Source: Marinomonas profundi (GTDB lineage: Bacteria > Pseudomonadota > Gammaproteobacteria > Pseudomonadales > Marinomonadaceae). Taken from it: a stretch of DNA of 64,000 nucleotides. A program made the position numbers and the translations under genes. The notes under the pieces were generated by a model that was given only the letters and a program-made list of their open reading frames with translations, ran no database searches and had not been told where the DNA came from. This document shows, piece by piece, positions 54,289 to 63,342 of this stretch. How positions within the stretch are numbered: position 1 is the stretch's first letter; the number at the start of each line of letters is the position of its first letter. The stretch is from positions 3,420,578 to 3,484,577 of the forward strand of contig NZ_CP073013.1 of assembly GCF_020694005.1 (NCBI RefSeq), written 5' to 3'.

Positions 54289-55902
54289 CTAGAGTCGAAC
54301 ACGCTCAACAATCAAATCAACCACTTCATCAAGCGAAGATTCAATCACTTCAGAGTCCGCTATAGAAGCATCAGCCACCAAAAAGACAACACCAGTTTGA
54401 CGAATTAAATCCGCCTCTGCCGCTGTTGCATTGGCTTTCACCAAGGCTACAACACCTTGACGCAGCAAAGCACGCTCCAATAGATCCGCGCTTGAAAGCG
54501 TACCCAGTGTCAAAGCGATAACCGCAGGTTTTTGACCAAGACGAGCCGCGCGTTCTTCTGCACTAACCTGTAGATCTTGTTCAATCTCTGCAACCGCCTC
54601 TTCCACCATGCCAGCACCAACTGTCACGTTGGTGAGGCGGTCAATAATTACCAGCGCCCCTGTAAAACGGCTGTCCGTGTATTCATCAAACACCACAGGC
54701 GCATCAAACTGAAGCACAGCGTCAGCAATACCATTGAGTTCTAGCGCATCAATGTCACTGACCTCTAGCGTATTAACATCAACACGATGATTAAAGTGAT
54801 GCACTTTACCGGGAACGGTTTGCGTTCCTATTTTAAAGTCATACAACTTACCAGGCACAAGTGACTGATCCGCCATCCAGACAATAGACGATCGCAGTGT
54901 CGTCCCCATAAGCGGCTCTTGGCCAACATGGGACAACATATCACCACGACTGATATCGATTTCGTCTTCAAGCGTAATGGTCACGGCCTGCCCTGCTTTC
55001 GCCGTGTCTAGATCACCATCAAAGGTAACAATCTTTTCCACGGTCGAGATTTTTCCAGAGGGCAAAGCAACCACTTTATCGCCTAGCTTAACCGCACCGG
55101 CGGCGATGGTTCCAGAGAAACCACGAAAATCCAAATTAGGACGATTAACGTACTGAACAGGAAAGCGGAAAGCATCACGCTTAACGTCACGATTAATTTG
55201 TACGGTTTCCAAAATAGACATCAGTGGACCACCTTGATACCAAGGCGTGCTCTCTGACGCATTGACCACGTTGTCGCCGCGTAACGCCGACATAGGCACA
55301 AAATGAATGTCTTCTGGTTTACGGTCACCTAGCTGATCAACAAACTTTAGATAGTCATTTTTAATCTGCTGGAATGTTTCTTCAGAAAACGCCACCAAAT
55401 CCATTTTATTGATCGCCACGACGACATGCTTAATACCCAACAATGAAGCAATATAGCTATGACGACGTGTTTGAGTTTGTACGCCGTAACGGGCATCGAT
55501 CAAAATAATGGCTAAGTCACAAGTGGATGCGCCAGTCGCCATATTGCGTGTGTATTGCTCATGCCCAGGGGTATCAGCAATGATAAACTTACGTTTTTCC
55601 GTTGAGAAATAACGATAAGCCACATCGATCGTAATACCCTGTTCGCGCTCGGCCTGTAAGCCATCAACCAATAAGGCTAGGTCGATTTCTTCGCCTTGCG
55701 TGCCAGACTTTTTACTGTCGCGCTTAACCGCGTCCAGATGATCTTCATAAATTAATTTTGAGTCATGAAGTAAGCGCCCGATTAATGTACTTTTGCCATC
55801 ATCGACGTTACCGCAAGTAAGAAGACGCAGTAGGTCTTTTTCTTCGTGTTGTTTCAGATAACCAAGTATGTCTTGGCTGATCAATTCTGATTGGTGAGAC
55901 AT
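54289..55902 (-). CDS. cysN: Sulfate adenylyltransferase subunit 1 with vestigial APS-kinase tail
   Basis: 537 residues. EF-Tu-like GTPase core: [19 protein letters not shown] (G1), [17 protein letters not shown] (G3), INKMDL (G4), then two beta-barrels to about residue 440. It activates sulfate to APS with CysD. The last 92 residues start [15 protein letters not shown], exactly where fused CysNC enzymes enter the APS-kinase domain, but the P-loop (GLSGAGKS) is absent and only a shortened, unrecognisable remainder follows. It starts 18 bp after cysD. Confidence 0.92.
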   Translation of the reverse strand: MSHQSELISQDILGYLKQHEEKDLLRLLTCGNVDDGKSTLIGRLLHDSKLIYEDHLDAVKRDSKKSGTQGEEIDLALLVDGLQAEREQGITIDVAYRYFSTEKRKFIIADTPGHEQYTRNMATGASTCDLAIILIDARYGVQTQTRRHSYIASLLGIKHVVVAINKMDLVAFSEETFQQIKNDYLKFVDQLGDRKPEDIHFVPMSALRGDNVVNASESTPWYQGGPLMSILETVQINRDVKRDAFRFPVQYVNRPNLDFRGFSGTIAAGAVKLGDKVVALPSGKISTVEKIVTFDGDLDTAKAGQAVTITLEDEIDISRGDMLSHVGQEPLMGTTLRSSIVWMADQSLVPGKLYDFKIGTQTVPGKVHHFNHRVDVNTLEVSDIDALELNGIADAVLQFDAPVVFDEYTDSRFTGALVIIDRLTNVTVGAGMVEEAVAEIEQDLQVSAEERAARLGQKPAVIALTLGTLSSADLLERALLRQGVVALVKANATAAEADLIRQTGVVFLVADASIADSEVIESSLDEVVDLIVERVRL

Positions 55903-55920
55903 TCTTTCTTTACTCCAAAC

Positions 55921-56826
55921 TTAGAAATAGCCTTGTTTCTTCTTCTCTTCCATTGACCCTGATGAGTCATGGTCAATCATTCGCCCTTGACGCTCGGAGC
56001 TTCTTGTCAGCAACATTTCCTGAATAATTTCAGGCAAAGAAGCCGCTTCAGACTCAACCGCACCGGTTAATGGATAGCAGCCTAGCGTCCGAAAACGAAC
56101 CGACTTCATTTCAGGCACTTCACCGTCTAATGGCATACGTTCATCATCAACCATGATCAAAGTGCCATCGCGCTCTACCACTGGGCGCTTTGCAGAAAAA
56201 TACAAAGGAACAATCGGAATACTTTCTAAATAAATGTATTGCCAAATATCCAGCTCAGTCCAGTTAGATAAAGGAAAAACACGGATGCTCTCGCCTTTAT
56301 TCACTTTACCGTTATAAATATTCCACAATTCAGGGCGTTGATTTTTGGGGTCCCAGCGATGTTGTTTGTCTCGGAAAGAATAAACACGCTCTTTGGCACG
56401 AGATTTTTCTTCGTCACGGCGCGCACCACCAAAAGCGGCATCAAAGCCGTATTTGTCTAAAGCTTGCTTTAGCGCTTGCGTCTTCATCACATCGGTATGC
56501 TTGGAGCTGCCGTGGGTAAACGGACCAACACCCTGCTCTATACCTTCTTGATTCTGATGAACGATTAATTCCAAGCCAAGCTTAGCAACCATTTCATCAC
56601 GGAAAGTAATCATTTCTTTAAACTTCCAGCCAGTATCCACATGCATTAGTGGAAACGGTGGTTTGCCAGGGTAAAACGCCTTCATGGCAAGATGCAGCAT
56701 CACTGCAGAATCTTTACCAATCGAATACAGCATTACTGGGTTATCAAATTCAGCCGCAACCTCACGTATAATATGAATACTTTCGGCTTCTAGCTGTTTT
56801 AAGTGAGTAAGTCTTGCCTCTGTCAT
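55921..56826 (-). CDS. cysD: Sulfate adenylyltransferase subunit 2
   Basis: 301 residues of the PAPS-reductase-like ATP pyrophosphatase fold. The loop is [20 protein letters not shown], followed by [27 protein letters not shown] and [17 protein letters not shown]. Transfers AMP to sulfate, with GTP hydrolysis by CysN. First gene of cysDN. Upstream lie 278 bp with tandem repeats and a terminator from the preceding gene. Confidence 0.96.
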   Translation of the reverse strand: MTEARLTHLKQLEAESIHIIREVAAEFDNPVMLYSIGKDSAVMLHLAMKAFYPGKPPFPLMHVDTGWKFKEMITFRDEMVAKLGLELIVHQNQEGIEQGVGPFTHGSSKHTDVMKTQALKQALDKYGFDAAFGGARRDEEKSRAKERVYSFRDKQHRWDPKNQRPELWNIYNGKVNKGESIRVFPLSNWTELDIWQYIYLESIPIVPLYFSAKRPVVERDGTLIMVDDERMPLDGEVPEMKSVRFRTLGCYPLTGAVESEAASLPEIIQEMLLTRSSERQGRMIDHDSSGSMEEKKKQGYF

Positions 56827-56995
56827 AATCTCTCATCTCTGTTGTCAGGCTTCAGCATTTGTTCAACTATAACATGCCTTTAGGTTATAAAAACTAGGCT
56901 ATCTAGACTTTAGTAGAATATGCATATTAAAAAAGCTTTAATAGGAAAGCCTCTTTAGAAAAATAAACCACACCTTAAAAGAGCCCACCGACACT

Positions 56996-57051
56996 ATTTC
57001 AAGTACACAAAAACCATTTCAAGCACACAAATTATTTCGAGCACAAAAAAA
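56996..57051. repeat. Three imperfect tandem repeats upstream of cysD
   Basis: ATTTCAAGTACACAAA, ATTTCAAGCACACAAA and ATTTCGAGCACAAAA start at 56996, 57016 and 57034 (periods 20 and 18). They lie about 170 bp before cysD, next to the upstream terminator. Could bind a regulator such as CysB, or be chance duplication. Confidence 0.5.
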
Positions 57052-57076
57052 AGCCGATAAAATCGACCTTTTTTGT
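57045..57076. terminator. Terminator after the coiled-coil membrane protein gene
   Basis: On the minus strand: AAAAAAGGTCGAT, loop TTT, ATCGGCTTTTTTTT (one G-T pair). It lies 29 bp after the stop. Confidence 0.75.
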
Positions 57077-57104
57077 GTTTGGATATTATGCTCGGTATAT
57101 CGCG

Positions 57105-57998
57105 CTATTGGGCGTTTAGTTGCTGCTCAAGCATAAGCTGATTTATTTGCTTGCGCAGACGAATAATTTCACTGTTAACCTGAACTCTAAAGGCATCACT
57201 TGAATCAATCGCATTTTGGTGTCTATCAAGCGTTTGCTGAATGTCAGTGCCAGCGGTAGCGTCTTCAGCCTGTTTTTCGATGGCCGTTACTTTTTCTTCA
57301 AGAGTCGCCAAACTCTGCAAAACCTGATCAAGGCTTAATGTCTGAGCCTCATTTTGGCCCACTTGCGCAGCAATCAGTTTTGCTTGCTGATCTTGTTTAG
57401 TAGCAAGATCTTGCACTGTACTATCAATCGCTGAAACAGACGGTATCAATTTATTGTAACCGGCCTCTATATCGCTAAAGGCCTCTGACTGTATAGCGAC
57501 GAGCTTGGACTGAGTTGACAAGGTTTCGCGCAACACAGAAAGCTTTTTCTGCACATCCTCGACGTTGGCCGCATTACTGGCAATGGCTTTTCTATTAGTA
57601 TCGTATGCAACACCCCAGAGTTTACGAATTTCACTGTCGTGGCTCTTCAATATCTCTTCTAGGGTTTCGCCCTGCTCATTGGCAGAGACATCGGCTGCAA
57701 GCAATTGGTGATCTAGATTCTCTATTTCGCTTTTAGCGCCATAGAGTTCATTTCGTAACTGCCTATTTTGTTGCCACAGCCAATAACCAGCTCCCACTGA
57801 AGCCATCAAAATGAGCAATAATAAAAGGTAAACGCCGAGTAAATTGGCTTTTTTATGCACAACAGCTGGCGCATGAGCGGGTCTTACTGAAGAAGGGACA
57901 GGACGTCCCTTGGTGACCGTGGCGCTGTGTCTTCTTTCACTGACCTCATCTTGATCTAGGGTCAAGCTTGGGATCTCAACATCATCGTCTTTTCGCAT
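57105..57998 (-). CDS. Single-pass membrane coiled-coil protein, unknown
   Basis: 297 residues. A charged cytoplasmic N-terminus of about 50 residues is followed by one membrane helix (LLGVYLLLLLILMASVGAGYW) and a long periplasmic coiled coil (about 75-290) such as LRNELYGAKSEIENLDHQLL. No catalytic motif. It is divergent from sodB (158 bp) and has its own terminator. I do not recognise a function; an envelope structural or scaffold role is a guess. Confidence 0.72.
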   Translation of the reverse strand: MRKDDDVEIPSLTLDQDEVSERRHSATVTKGRPVPSSVRPAHAPAVVHKKANLLGVYLLLLLILMASVGAGYWLWQQNRQLRNELYGAKSEIENLDHQLLAADVSANEQGETLEEILKSHDSEIRKLWGVAYDTNRKAIASNAANVEDVQKKLSVLRETLSTQSKLVAIQSEAFSDIEAGYNKLIPSVSAIDSTVQDLATKQDQQAKLIAAQVGQNEAQTLSLDQVLQSLATLEEKVTAIEKQAEDATAGTDIQQTLDRHQNAIDSSDAFRVQVNSEIIRLRKQINQLMLEQQLNAQ

Positions 57999-58156
57999 GG
58001 ATATCTTATATAGCCGCTATTAATAGAAATTATGAAAATTCAACTTAGAGCCTACCTAAATAATATTATCTTAAGCGGTTCAATGCTACTATATAAGCAC
58101 CATTAACTGCTTGATAACAAGCATTTTTCGTTAATAAAAAGCAAGGAGAATAGAAA

Positions 58157-58741
58157 ATGTCTTTTGAATTACCCGCTCTTCCTTATGCTAAAGACGCACT
58201 TGAGCCTCATATGTCTGTTGAGACGCTTGAGTATCATTACGGCAAGCATCACAACACTTATGTTGTTAAGTTAAACGGCCTAGTTCCTGGTTCTGAGTAC
58301 GAAAACAAAACCCTTGAAGAGATCATTGTATCGGCTCCTGCTGGCCCAGTATTTAATAACGCTGCGCAAATTTGGAACCATACTTTCTTCTGGAACAGCC
58401 TAAGCCCTAATGGCGGCGGCGAGCCAACAGGCGCGTTAGCAGAGGCGATCAATGCAAAATGGGGCTCATTCGCAGAGTTCCAAGCGGCATTTGATGACAA
58501 AGCAGTGAACAACTTCGGTTCTAGCTGGACTTGGTTGGTCAAAAACGCTGATGGCTCTTTAGACATCGTCAATACAAGCAATGCAGCAACACCGATGACA
58601 AATGGCCAAACCGCTATTATCACGGTCGATCTGTGGGAACATGCTTACTACATCGATTACCGCAATGTTCGTCCTGACTACCTTAAAGGTTTTTGGGCGC
58701 TGGCTAACTGGGAATTCGCTACAGCGAACTTCGCAGCCTAA
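58157..58741 (+). CDS. sodB: Superoxide dismutase [Fe]
   Basis: 194 residues. Metal ligands are His in ETLEYHYGKHHNTYV, His in IWNHTFFWNS, Asp and His in DLWEHAYYIDYRN. The residues AAQIWNHTFFWNSL and FGSSWTWLV, with Gln in the first half, point to the Fe form rather than Mn. Cytoplasmic. AAGGAG lies 8 bp before ATG. Monocistronic with a strong terminator. Confidence 0.95.
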   Translation: MSFELPALPYAKDALEPHMSVETLEYHYGKHHNTYVVKLNGLVPGSEYENKTLEEIIVSAPAGPVFNNAAQIWNHTFFWNSLSPNGGGEPTGALAEAINAKWGSFAEFQAAFDDKAVNNFGSSWTWLVKNADGSLDIVNTSNAATPMTNGQTAIITVDLWEHAYYIDYRNVRPDYLKGFWALANWEFATANFAA

Positions 58742-58778
58742 GCCTGCCATACGACAGTAATCCTTAGACCAGTCAGTC

Positions 58779-58808
58779 AAAAAACGCGGCATTTGCCGCG
58801 TTTTTTTA
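58779..58808 (+). terminator. sodB terminator
   Basis: AAAAAACGCGGC, loop ATT-like, GCCGCGTTTTTTT; a long GC-rich stem with a T run. It is followed by two tandem copies of TTTTTATAGCTGATC at about 58804-58834. Confidence 0.9.
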
Positions 58809-58849
58809 TAGCTGATCAATTTTTATAGCTGATCGTTAGTACGCTTCTT

Positions 58850-59296
58850 TTATGACTCAGCCCGCATTTCTTTTTGCACAAACAATTTAGCCTGAATAAA
58901 TTCCGAGTGCGGCATAAACAATAATTCACTGATTCTTCGAATACGATGGTCTTCATGAGCATCAAGATCGCCATCCGCTAAAGCGACACGCCATAAGCCT
59001 TTTAGTAGCAACATTTTTTGCTCTAATGTTGCCGTCTCATTGATAACCTTGGTGAACTGATACAGGTCATTCGCCTGCTCTACGCCAGAACGAGCCTCGG
59101 CGAAAAGAGTATCTATGTCATCACCCAGCTCACTGACCTCGCGCAACAAGCGTTTTACTTGTTGCTCTTCTTTCTCATCGACTTGATGATCGGCCAACAT
59201 CACCTCCATCATTAATGCCGCCACGGCTTTTTGATAGGAAATTTGCGTACCCTGCTCCACAGGAACACTGAAAAGGCTTTTTAGCGCTTTAAACAT
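58850..59296 (-). CDS. TerB-like protein
   Basis: 148 residues from ATG 59296, chosen for the GGAG site 6 bp upstream; an upstream ATG at 59314 overlaps the preceding gene more. All-helical TerB-type fold: YQKAVAALMMEVMLADHQVDEKEEQ and ALADGDLDAHEDHRIRRISELL, two acidic EF-like helical repeats. TerB proteins are named for tellurite resistance but usually have unknown roles. Its start overlaps the preceding gene's end by 16 bases. Confidence 0.82.
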   Translation of the reverse strand: MFKALKSLFSVPVEQGTQISYQKAVAALMMEVMLADHQVDEKEEQQVKRLLREVSELGDDIDTLFAEARSGVEQANDLYQFTKVINETATLEQKMLLLKGLWRVALADGDLDAHEDHRIRRISELLFMPHSEFIQAKLFVQKEMRAES

Positions 59297-59766
59297 GATT
59301 TCTCCAAGATACATTCACGTAGTGATTCAATTAGAATATTAGGAAACTGTCGATAATCTAAATACGGACACCAAATATATGGCCAACAGACACTGGCAAA
59401 ATGCGCGTTCCCACTGCCTAGCTTTACCGCCGAATCAGGGATAGGCAGTCGGTCGAAAAACGTTTTACCGACAATAAAAAGCGGACCGTCATAACCCTGA
59501 AGCGAATCCAGTGAAAACGTTATGCCTATTCTGTTCAGTAAGTCATTGTCACGAAACACCTTCCAATTAGCATAATTTGGCGTCGTCAGCTTTGCCATAA
59601 TGGTGAGTATTTTACGCCAATGATTGCCATTTAATTCAATTAAAAGGGCGATATCAGGCTGCCTCAAAAAAGAAGCGTCACACCCATCTGGCAATATGGG
59701 CTCATTGGGCAATAGAAACACATATTGAGCCTCACCCACTGGCGCGCCCAACCACAACTCCTTCAT
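59281..59766 (-). CDS. Conserved hypothetical protein
   Basis: 161 residues, soluble, Trp- and Pro-rich, opening MKELWLGAPVGEAQYVFLLP. Segments such as NHWRKILTIMAKLTTPNYANW and GKTFFDRL look conserved, and may belong to a small gammaproteobacterial DUF family, but I cannot name it with confidence. AAGGGG lies 6 bp before ATG. It overlaps the TerB-like gene by 16 bases, so it is in the same operon. Function unknown. Confidence 0.65.
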   Translation of the reverse strand: MKELWLGAPVGEAQYVFLLPNEPILPDGCDASFLRQPDIALLIELNGNHWRKILTIMAKLTTPNYANWKVFRDNDLLNRIGITFSLDSLQGYDGPLFIVGKTFFDRLPIPDSAVKLGSGNAHFASVCWPYIWCPYLDYRQFPNILIESLRECILEKSCLKR

Positions 59767-59940
59767 CTAAGCCCCTTCTTTTTCATACTGTCTGACAAGC
59801 AAAATAGCCATTTTTACTGCCTTTTTGACAATGGCTATTTTAAGCATACCGTGAGGACGTTTTAATATCAGCTGCTTAATCAGTAATAACCGTGCAATCA
59901 ACGAAACGCAACCAAGCAAAAGAAACTCGCAAAAATACAT
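59767..59940 (-). CDS. Possible small membrane protein
   Basis: A 57-codon frame opening MYFCEFLLLGCVSLIARLLL; the first 27 residues are hydrophobic and the rest is basic (KIAIVKKAVKMAILLVRQYE). Its TAG stop directly abuts the ATG of the next gene, a typical coupling arrangement, but only a weak AGAAAAG precedes the start. Inside it AAAATAGCCAT (59801-59811) and ATGGCTATTTT (59831-59841) form a perfect inverted repeat. It could instead be a non-coding leader. Confidence 0.35.
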   Translation of the reverse strand: MYFCEFLLLGCVSLIARLLLIKQLILKRPHGMLKIAIVKKAVKMAILLVRQYEKEGA

Positions 59941-59997
59941 TAGACTTTTCTTATTAATATAAATTAGAATTGCCTTATATAAAACGAGGAAGCCATT

Positions 59998-60396
59998 ATG
60001 GACACTATTTTTAATCCCTTGGTGGGCGGGCTGCTAATCGGTCTAACCACTACTGTTTATCTGCTAAGCACAGGCAAGGTCATTGGTATAAGCGGTATTT
60101 TAGCGCAGCTTTTATTTAGCAAAGCCCGTTTATTGCCCTTGTTATTCATTGCTGGATTGATTATTGGCGGTAGCGCCTATGGGGTGTTAACCGAACAAAC
60201 AGTAGCAATGCCAGAAACAAGAAGCCCTTTGCTGTTAATTCTTTCAGGGCTATTAGTGGGTTATGGCACAAGACTGGGCAGCGGCTGCACCAGCGGTCAT
60301 GGCGTCTGCGGAATAGCTCGCCTATCGCCACGCTCTATTGTCGCGACACTTATTTTTATGACTACCGCCATCATAACGGTTGCTTTTTTGCATTAG
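59998..60396 (+). CDS. YeeE/YedE family protein, first half (PmpA-like)
   Basis: 132 residues, about four membrane helices. The Cys-bearing signature is RLGSGCTSGHGVCGIARLSPRS. Half-size YeeE/YedE proteins work in pairs and move sulfur compounds such as thiosulfate. It precedes its partner by 11 bp. AAAACGAGGAAG gives a good ribosome site. Confidence 0.88.
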   Translation: MDTIFNPLVGGLLIGLTTTVYLLSTGKVIGISGILAQLLFSKARLLPLLFIAGLIIGGSAYGVLTEQTVAMPETRSPLLLILSGLLVGYGTRLGSGCTSGHGVCGIARLSPRSIVATLIFMTTAIITVAFLH

Positions 60397-60407
60397 GAGA
60401 GTCACTC

Positions 60408-60827
60408 ATGAACGCTGTTATCACACTTATCTCTGGCCTACTTTTCGGCCTCGGCTTAGCCTTTTCAGAAATGACCAACCCCGCCGTTGTCATCGGCTTT
60501 TTGGATATTTTTGGTGAGTGGAACCCTTCACTTATTATTGTTATGGCAAGCGCTATTGCTGTCGGCATGCTTGGCTACTTTATCAAGAGTAAGCAGACAA
60601 AACCGCTGTTAGCCGGCAAATGGCAAATCCCCACACTTAGACATATTGATTCGAAGTTAGTCCTAGGTTCGGCCATTTTTGGCATTGGATGGGGAATCAG
60701 CGGCTACTGCCCTGGGCCTGGATTAACCGCGTTGGTCAATAATCCAAGCGAAGGCTTTTATTTCGTCATTGCCTTATTAATAGGCAGTGGAGGGCATTAT
60801 TTACAAACCCGATTCACACAAAAGTAA
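60408..60827 (+). CDS. YeeE/YedE family protein, second half (PmpB-like)
   Basis: 139 residues, four membrane helices. Signature FGIGWGISGYCPGPGLTALVN with one Cys, and LIFGLGLAFSEMTNPAVVIGFLDIFG-type N-terminus. It forms a pair with the upstream half. Part of the window's scattered sulfur set with tusA, cysDN, TSUP and ttcA. A terminator follows 18 bp after the stop. Confidence 0.88.
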   Translation: MNAVITLISGLLFGLGLAFSEMTNPAVVIGFLDIFGEWNPSLIIVMASAIAVGMLGYFIKSKQTKPLLAGKWQIPTLRHIDSKLVLGSAIFGIGWGISGYCPGPGLTALVNNPSEGFYFVIALLIGSGGHYLQTRFTQK

Positions 60828-60845
60828 CGAAACAATGCCCAAATA

Positions 60846-60876
60846 AAAAGGAGACTTTTGCTGTCTCTTTTTTTTA
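60846..60876 (+). terminator. Terminator after the YeeE pair
   Basis: AAAAGGAGAC, loop TTTTGCT, GTCTCTTTTTTTT. It isolates the decarboxylase leader region from the YeeE operon. Confidence 0.85.
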
Positions 60877-60885
60877 GTCTAAAAT

Positions 60886-60945
60886 ATGAAAAAATACTTG
60901 ACCCAACGCGCCTTGAGCCTTAAATTTCGCCCGCGTCATTGCTGA
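60886..60945 (+). CDS. Candidate leader peptide of the decarboxylase gene
   Basis: A 19-codon frame, MKKYLTQRALSLKFRPRHC then TGA, immediately after the YeeE terminator and 147 bp before the decarboxylase ATG. It holds three Arg and three Lys, which fits sensing of basic amino acids or polyamines, by analogy with the SpeFL leader of speF. No good Shine-Dalgarno is seen, so it may be chance. Confidence 0.35.
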   Translation: MKKYLTQRALSLKFRPRHC

Positions 60946-61092
60946 ACATAATCCGCACCGCTTCAACTGCTGCGCTAGTCGCTTAAGGCCTTACCGCCGG
61001 ATAAGTAACAGCCATAAGTAGGACGGGAGAAGGTAAAGGCGTTTACTTATTTAATCGGTTTATGTTTTGCATCATTAAGGAGCCTTTAGCCC

Positions 61093-62259
61093 ATGACTAT
61101 TGACGTCAATTCTTTCTACACACCTGAGCGTTTTGCCCGTTTTAAAGCGTTTGCAGAAACCAAAGACACCCCTTTTGTGGTGATCGATACCGACATCATC
61201 GATGAAGCCTATACAGAATTAACCAAAGGTTTCCCTGTTGCGGATATTTTTTACGCTATTAAAGCCAATCCCGCACCAGAAATTTTGACGCTACTTCGCG
61301 ACCGTGGCTCAAACTTTGATGTGGCATCACGTTATGAATTAGACAAATTATTTGCCATCGGGGGCATTTCACCTGACCAAGTAAGTTATGGCAATACCAT
61401 TAAGAAAGCCAAAGACGTACGCTATTTTTATGAAAAAGGCGTACGCATGTTTGCCACCGATTCTGAAGCAGACTTGCGCAATATCGCCAAAGCGGCACCA
61501 GGCTCACGTATCTATGTTCGCATCTTAACCGAAGGCACCGTCACTGCAGATTGGCCGCTTTCGCGTAAATTCGGCTGCCGTCCAGATATGGCCATGGATC
61601 TACTTGTGCTTGCAAAAGAGCTGGGACTGATTCCTTACGGCATATCATTCCACGTTGGTTCTCAGCAGCGCGATATCGGCGCCTGGGATGCGGCCATTGC
61701 CAGTGTTAAAGTGATTTTCGAACGCCTTAAAGAAGAAGATGGCATTGTATTGGAAATGATCAATATGGGGGGCGGATTTCCAGCCAACTATATTGCTCGT
61801 ACCAATGACCTTGCCACTTACGCGGAAGAGATCACACGTTTCTTAGAAGAAGATTTTGGTACTGATTTGCCACGTATTATTTTAGAACCTGGCCGCTCTT
61901 TAATCTCTAATGCTGGCGTACTGGTAAGTGAAGTAGTGTTGATTTCGCGCAAATCGCACACTGCGCTTAATCGCTGGGTATTCACTGACGTGGGTAAATT
62001 CTCAGGCCTAATTGAAACCCTAGACGAATCAATTAAGTACCCTATTCATGTCGACAAAGGTGGCGAACTAGAAGAAGTGATCATCGCGGGGCCAACCTGT
62101 GACAGCGCCGATATTATGTACGAAAACTACAAATACGGCTTGCCACTGAATTTAGCCATTGGCGACCGCATGTACTGGCTTTCAACGGGGGCTTATACAA
62201 CCACTTACAGCGCCGTAGAATTTAACGGCTTCCCACCGTTGGCGTCTTACTACTTGTAA
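61093..62259 (+). CDS. Ornithine/lysine decarboxylase, alanine-racemase fold (group IV)
   Basis: 388 residues. The PLP Lys is in FYAIKANPAPEIL, the phosphate-binding loop in INMGGGFPANY and EPGRSLISNAG, and the substrate Cys/Asp region in GPTCDSADIMYENY. It decarboxylates ornithine and/or lysine to putrescine or cadaverine; which cannot be decided from sequence alone. AAGGAGCC lies 10 bp before ATG. A 265-bp leader contains a possible regulatory peptide. Confidence 0.92.
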   Translation: MTIDVNSFYTPERFARFKAFAETKDTPFVVIDTDIIDEAYTELTKGFPVADIFYAIKANPAPEILTLLRDRGSNFDVASRYELDKLFAIGGISPDQVSYGNTIKKAKDVRYFYEKGVRMFATDSEADLRNIAKAAPGSRIYVRILTEGTVTADWPLSRKFGCRPDMAMDLLVLAKELGLIPYGISFHVGSQQRDIGAWDAAIASVKVIFERLKEEDGIVLEMINMGGGFPANYIARTNDLATYAEEITRFLEEDFGTDLPRIILEPGRSLISNAGVLVSEVVLISRKSHTALNRWVFTDVGKFSGLIETLDESIKYPIHVDKGGELEEVIIAGPTCDSADIMYENYKYGLPLNLAIGDRMYWLSTGAYTTTYSAVEFNGFPPLASYYL

Positions 62260-62282
62260 TCAACAAACTGACAGCAACACTC

Positions 62283-62317
62283 AAGCCTCAGAAGGTCAAA
62301 TTTCTGAGGCTTTTTTA
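62283..62317 (+). terminator. Decarboxylase terminator
   Basis: AAGCCTCAGAA and TTCTGAGGCTT, an 11-bp perfect stem followed by T run. Confidence 0.92.
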
Positions 62318-62413
62318 TTGGAATGACCGACGCTCTAAGTAATAATAATATTTCTCTAAGTAACAATGTCTCTAAAGAAAAATCATGCCTCATGTAAGAA
62401 AGGAAGTTGCAAC

Positions 62414-63250
62414 GTGTATACCCTCAGCGAACTGGCCATCTACCCTATAAAATCCATCCAAGGTATTCCTTTGCAACGTAGTCAGGTTGGCTATGCTGGC
62501 CTGACTGATGACCGACGGTACATGCTAGTGAAGCCCGATGGCCTCTTTATCACCGGCAGAGAACATCCTAAATTAACGCTCGTCACCGCCAAATCTATTG
62601 GCAAGAGCCAGTGGCAGCTCGCTCACCCCAGCATGTCAAATAATCTTATTCTCGATACGGCGCAGTTTAATGAAGATCATCAAGACGTCGTGGTTTGGGA
62701 AAGTACGGTTAAGGGACAGAGAACGCATCAAGAAGCCGATGTCTGGTTTAGTCATCTGCTAGGCGAACCCGTTCAGCTTGTTTATTTTAGCGATGAATCT
62801 GAACGCTACACAAGTCGTCGACCAGACACGCCCATCACCTTTGCCGATGGCTATCCCTATTTACTCACCACCCACGCATCACTTGCAGAACTGAATCGAA
62901 CCTGTCCGCAAGTCATTCAGATGGCACAGTTTCGTCCTAATCTCGTTATTCAGGGCAATCAAGCATTTGCAGAAGACAGCTGGAAACGCATTCGCATCGG
63001 TAATGTGGAATTTGAAAATGTTAAGCCTTGTGTGCGCTGTATTTTTACGACACTACACCCACAAACAGCGGAACGAATCCCCAAAGGCGAACCGTTAAAA
63101 ACCTTAGGGAAATTTCGTCTTCTTGATAATAAAGGCATTACTTTCGGGGTCAATTTAATCGCCCTAAATACGGGCATCATAAATATTGGTGATGACGTTG
63201 AGGTGCTCGAATACCAGCAAGCTGATGCCTATGTTGATAGGCGTAAATAG
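62414..63250 (+). CDS. MOSC-domain protein (YcbX-like, no ferredoxin domain)
   Basis: About 278 residues from GTG 62414, chosen because AAAGGAAG lies 7 bp upstream and the protein then starts with the MOSC N-terminal strand (YTLSELAIYPIKSIQGIPLQ); an ATG at 62366 adds 16 Lys/Cys-rich residues with no site. The molybdenum cofactor Cys is in VKPCVRCIFTTLHPQT. E. coli YcbX has a C-terminal 2Fe-2S domain that is missing here, so electrons must come from another protein. Reduces N-hydroxylated bases in the related enzymes. Confidence 0.87.
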   Translation: MYTLSELAIYPIKSIQGIPLQRSQVGYAGLTDDRRYMLVKPDGLFITGREHPKLTLVTAKSIGKSQWQLAHPSMSNNLILDTAQFNEDHQDVVVWESTVKGQRTHQEADVWFSHLLGEPVQLVYFSDESERYTSRRPDTPITFADGYPYLLTTHASLAELNRTCPQVIQMAQFRPNLVIQGNQAFAEDSWKRIRIGNVEFENVKPCVRCIFTTLHPQTAERIPKGEPLKTLGKFRLLDNKGITFGVNLIALNTGIINIGDDVEVLEYQQADAYVDRRK

Positions 63251-63271
63251 TGCTATTAAGTCCGTTTAATT

Positions 63272-63307
63272 AAAAAAGGAAGACCTGCTACCGTCTTCCT
63301 TTTTTTT
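63272..63307. terminator. Bidirectional terminator between MOSC gene and ybiT
   Basis: AAAAAAGGAAGAC, loop CTGCTACC, GTCTTCCTTTTTT. Perfect 13-bp stem with T and A runs. Confidence 0.92.
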
Positions 63308-63342
63308 ATTGCTATTTCTGGGACAAAAGCCCTTGGTCTACA

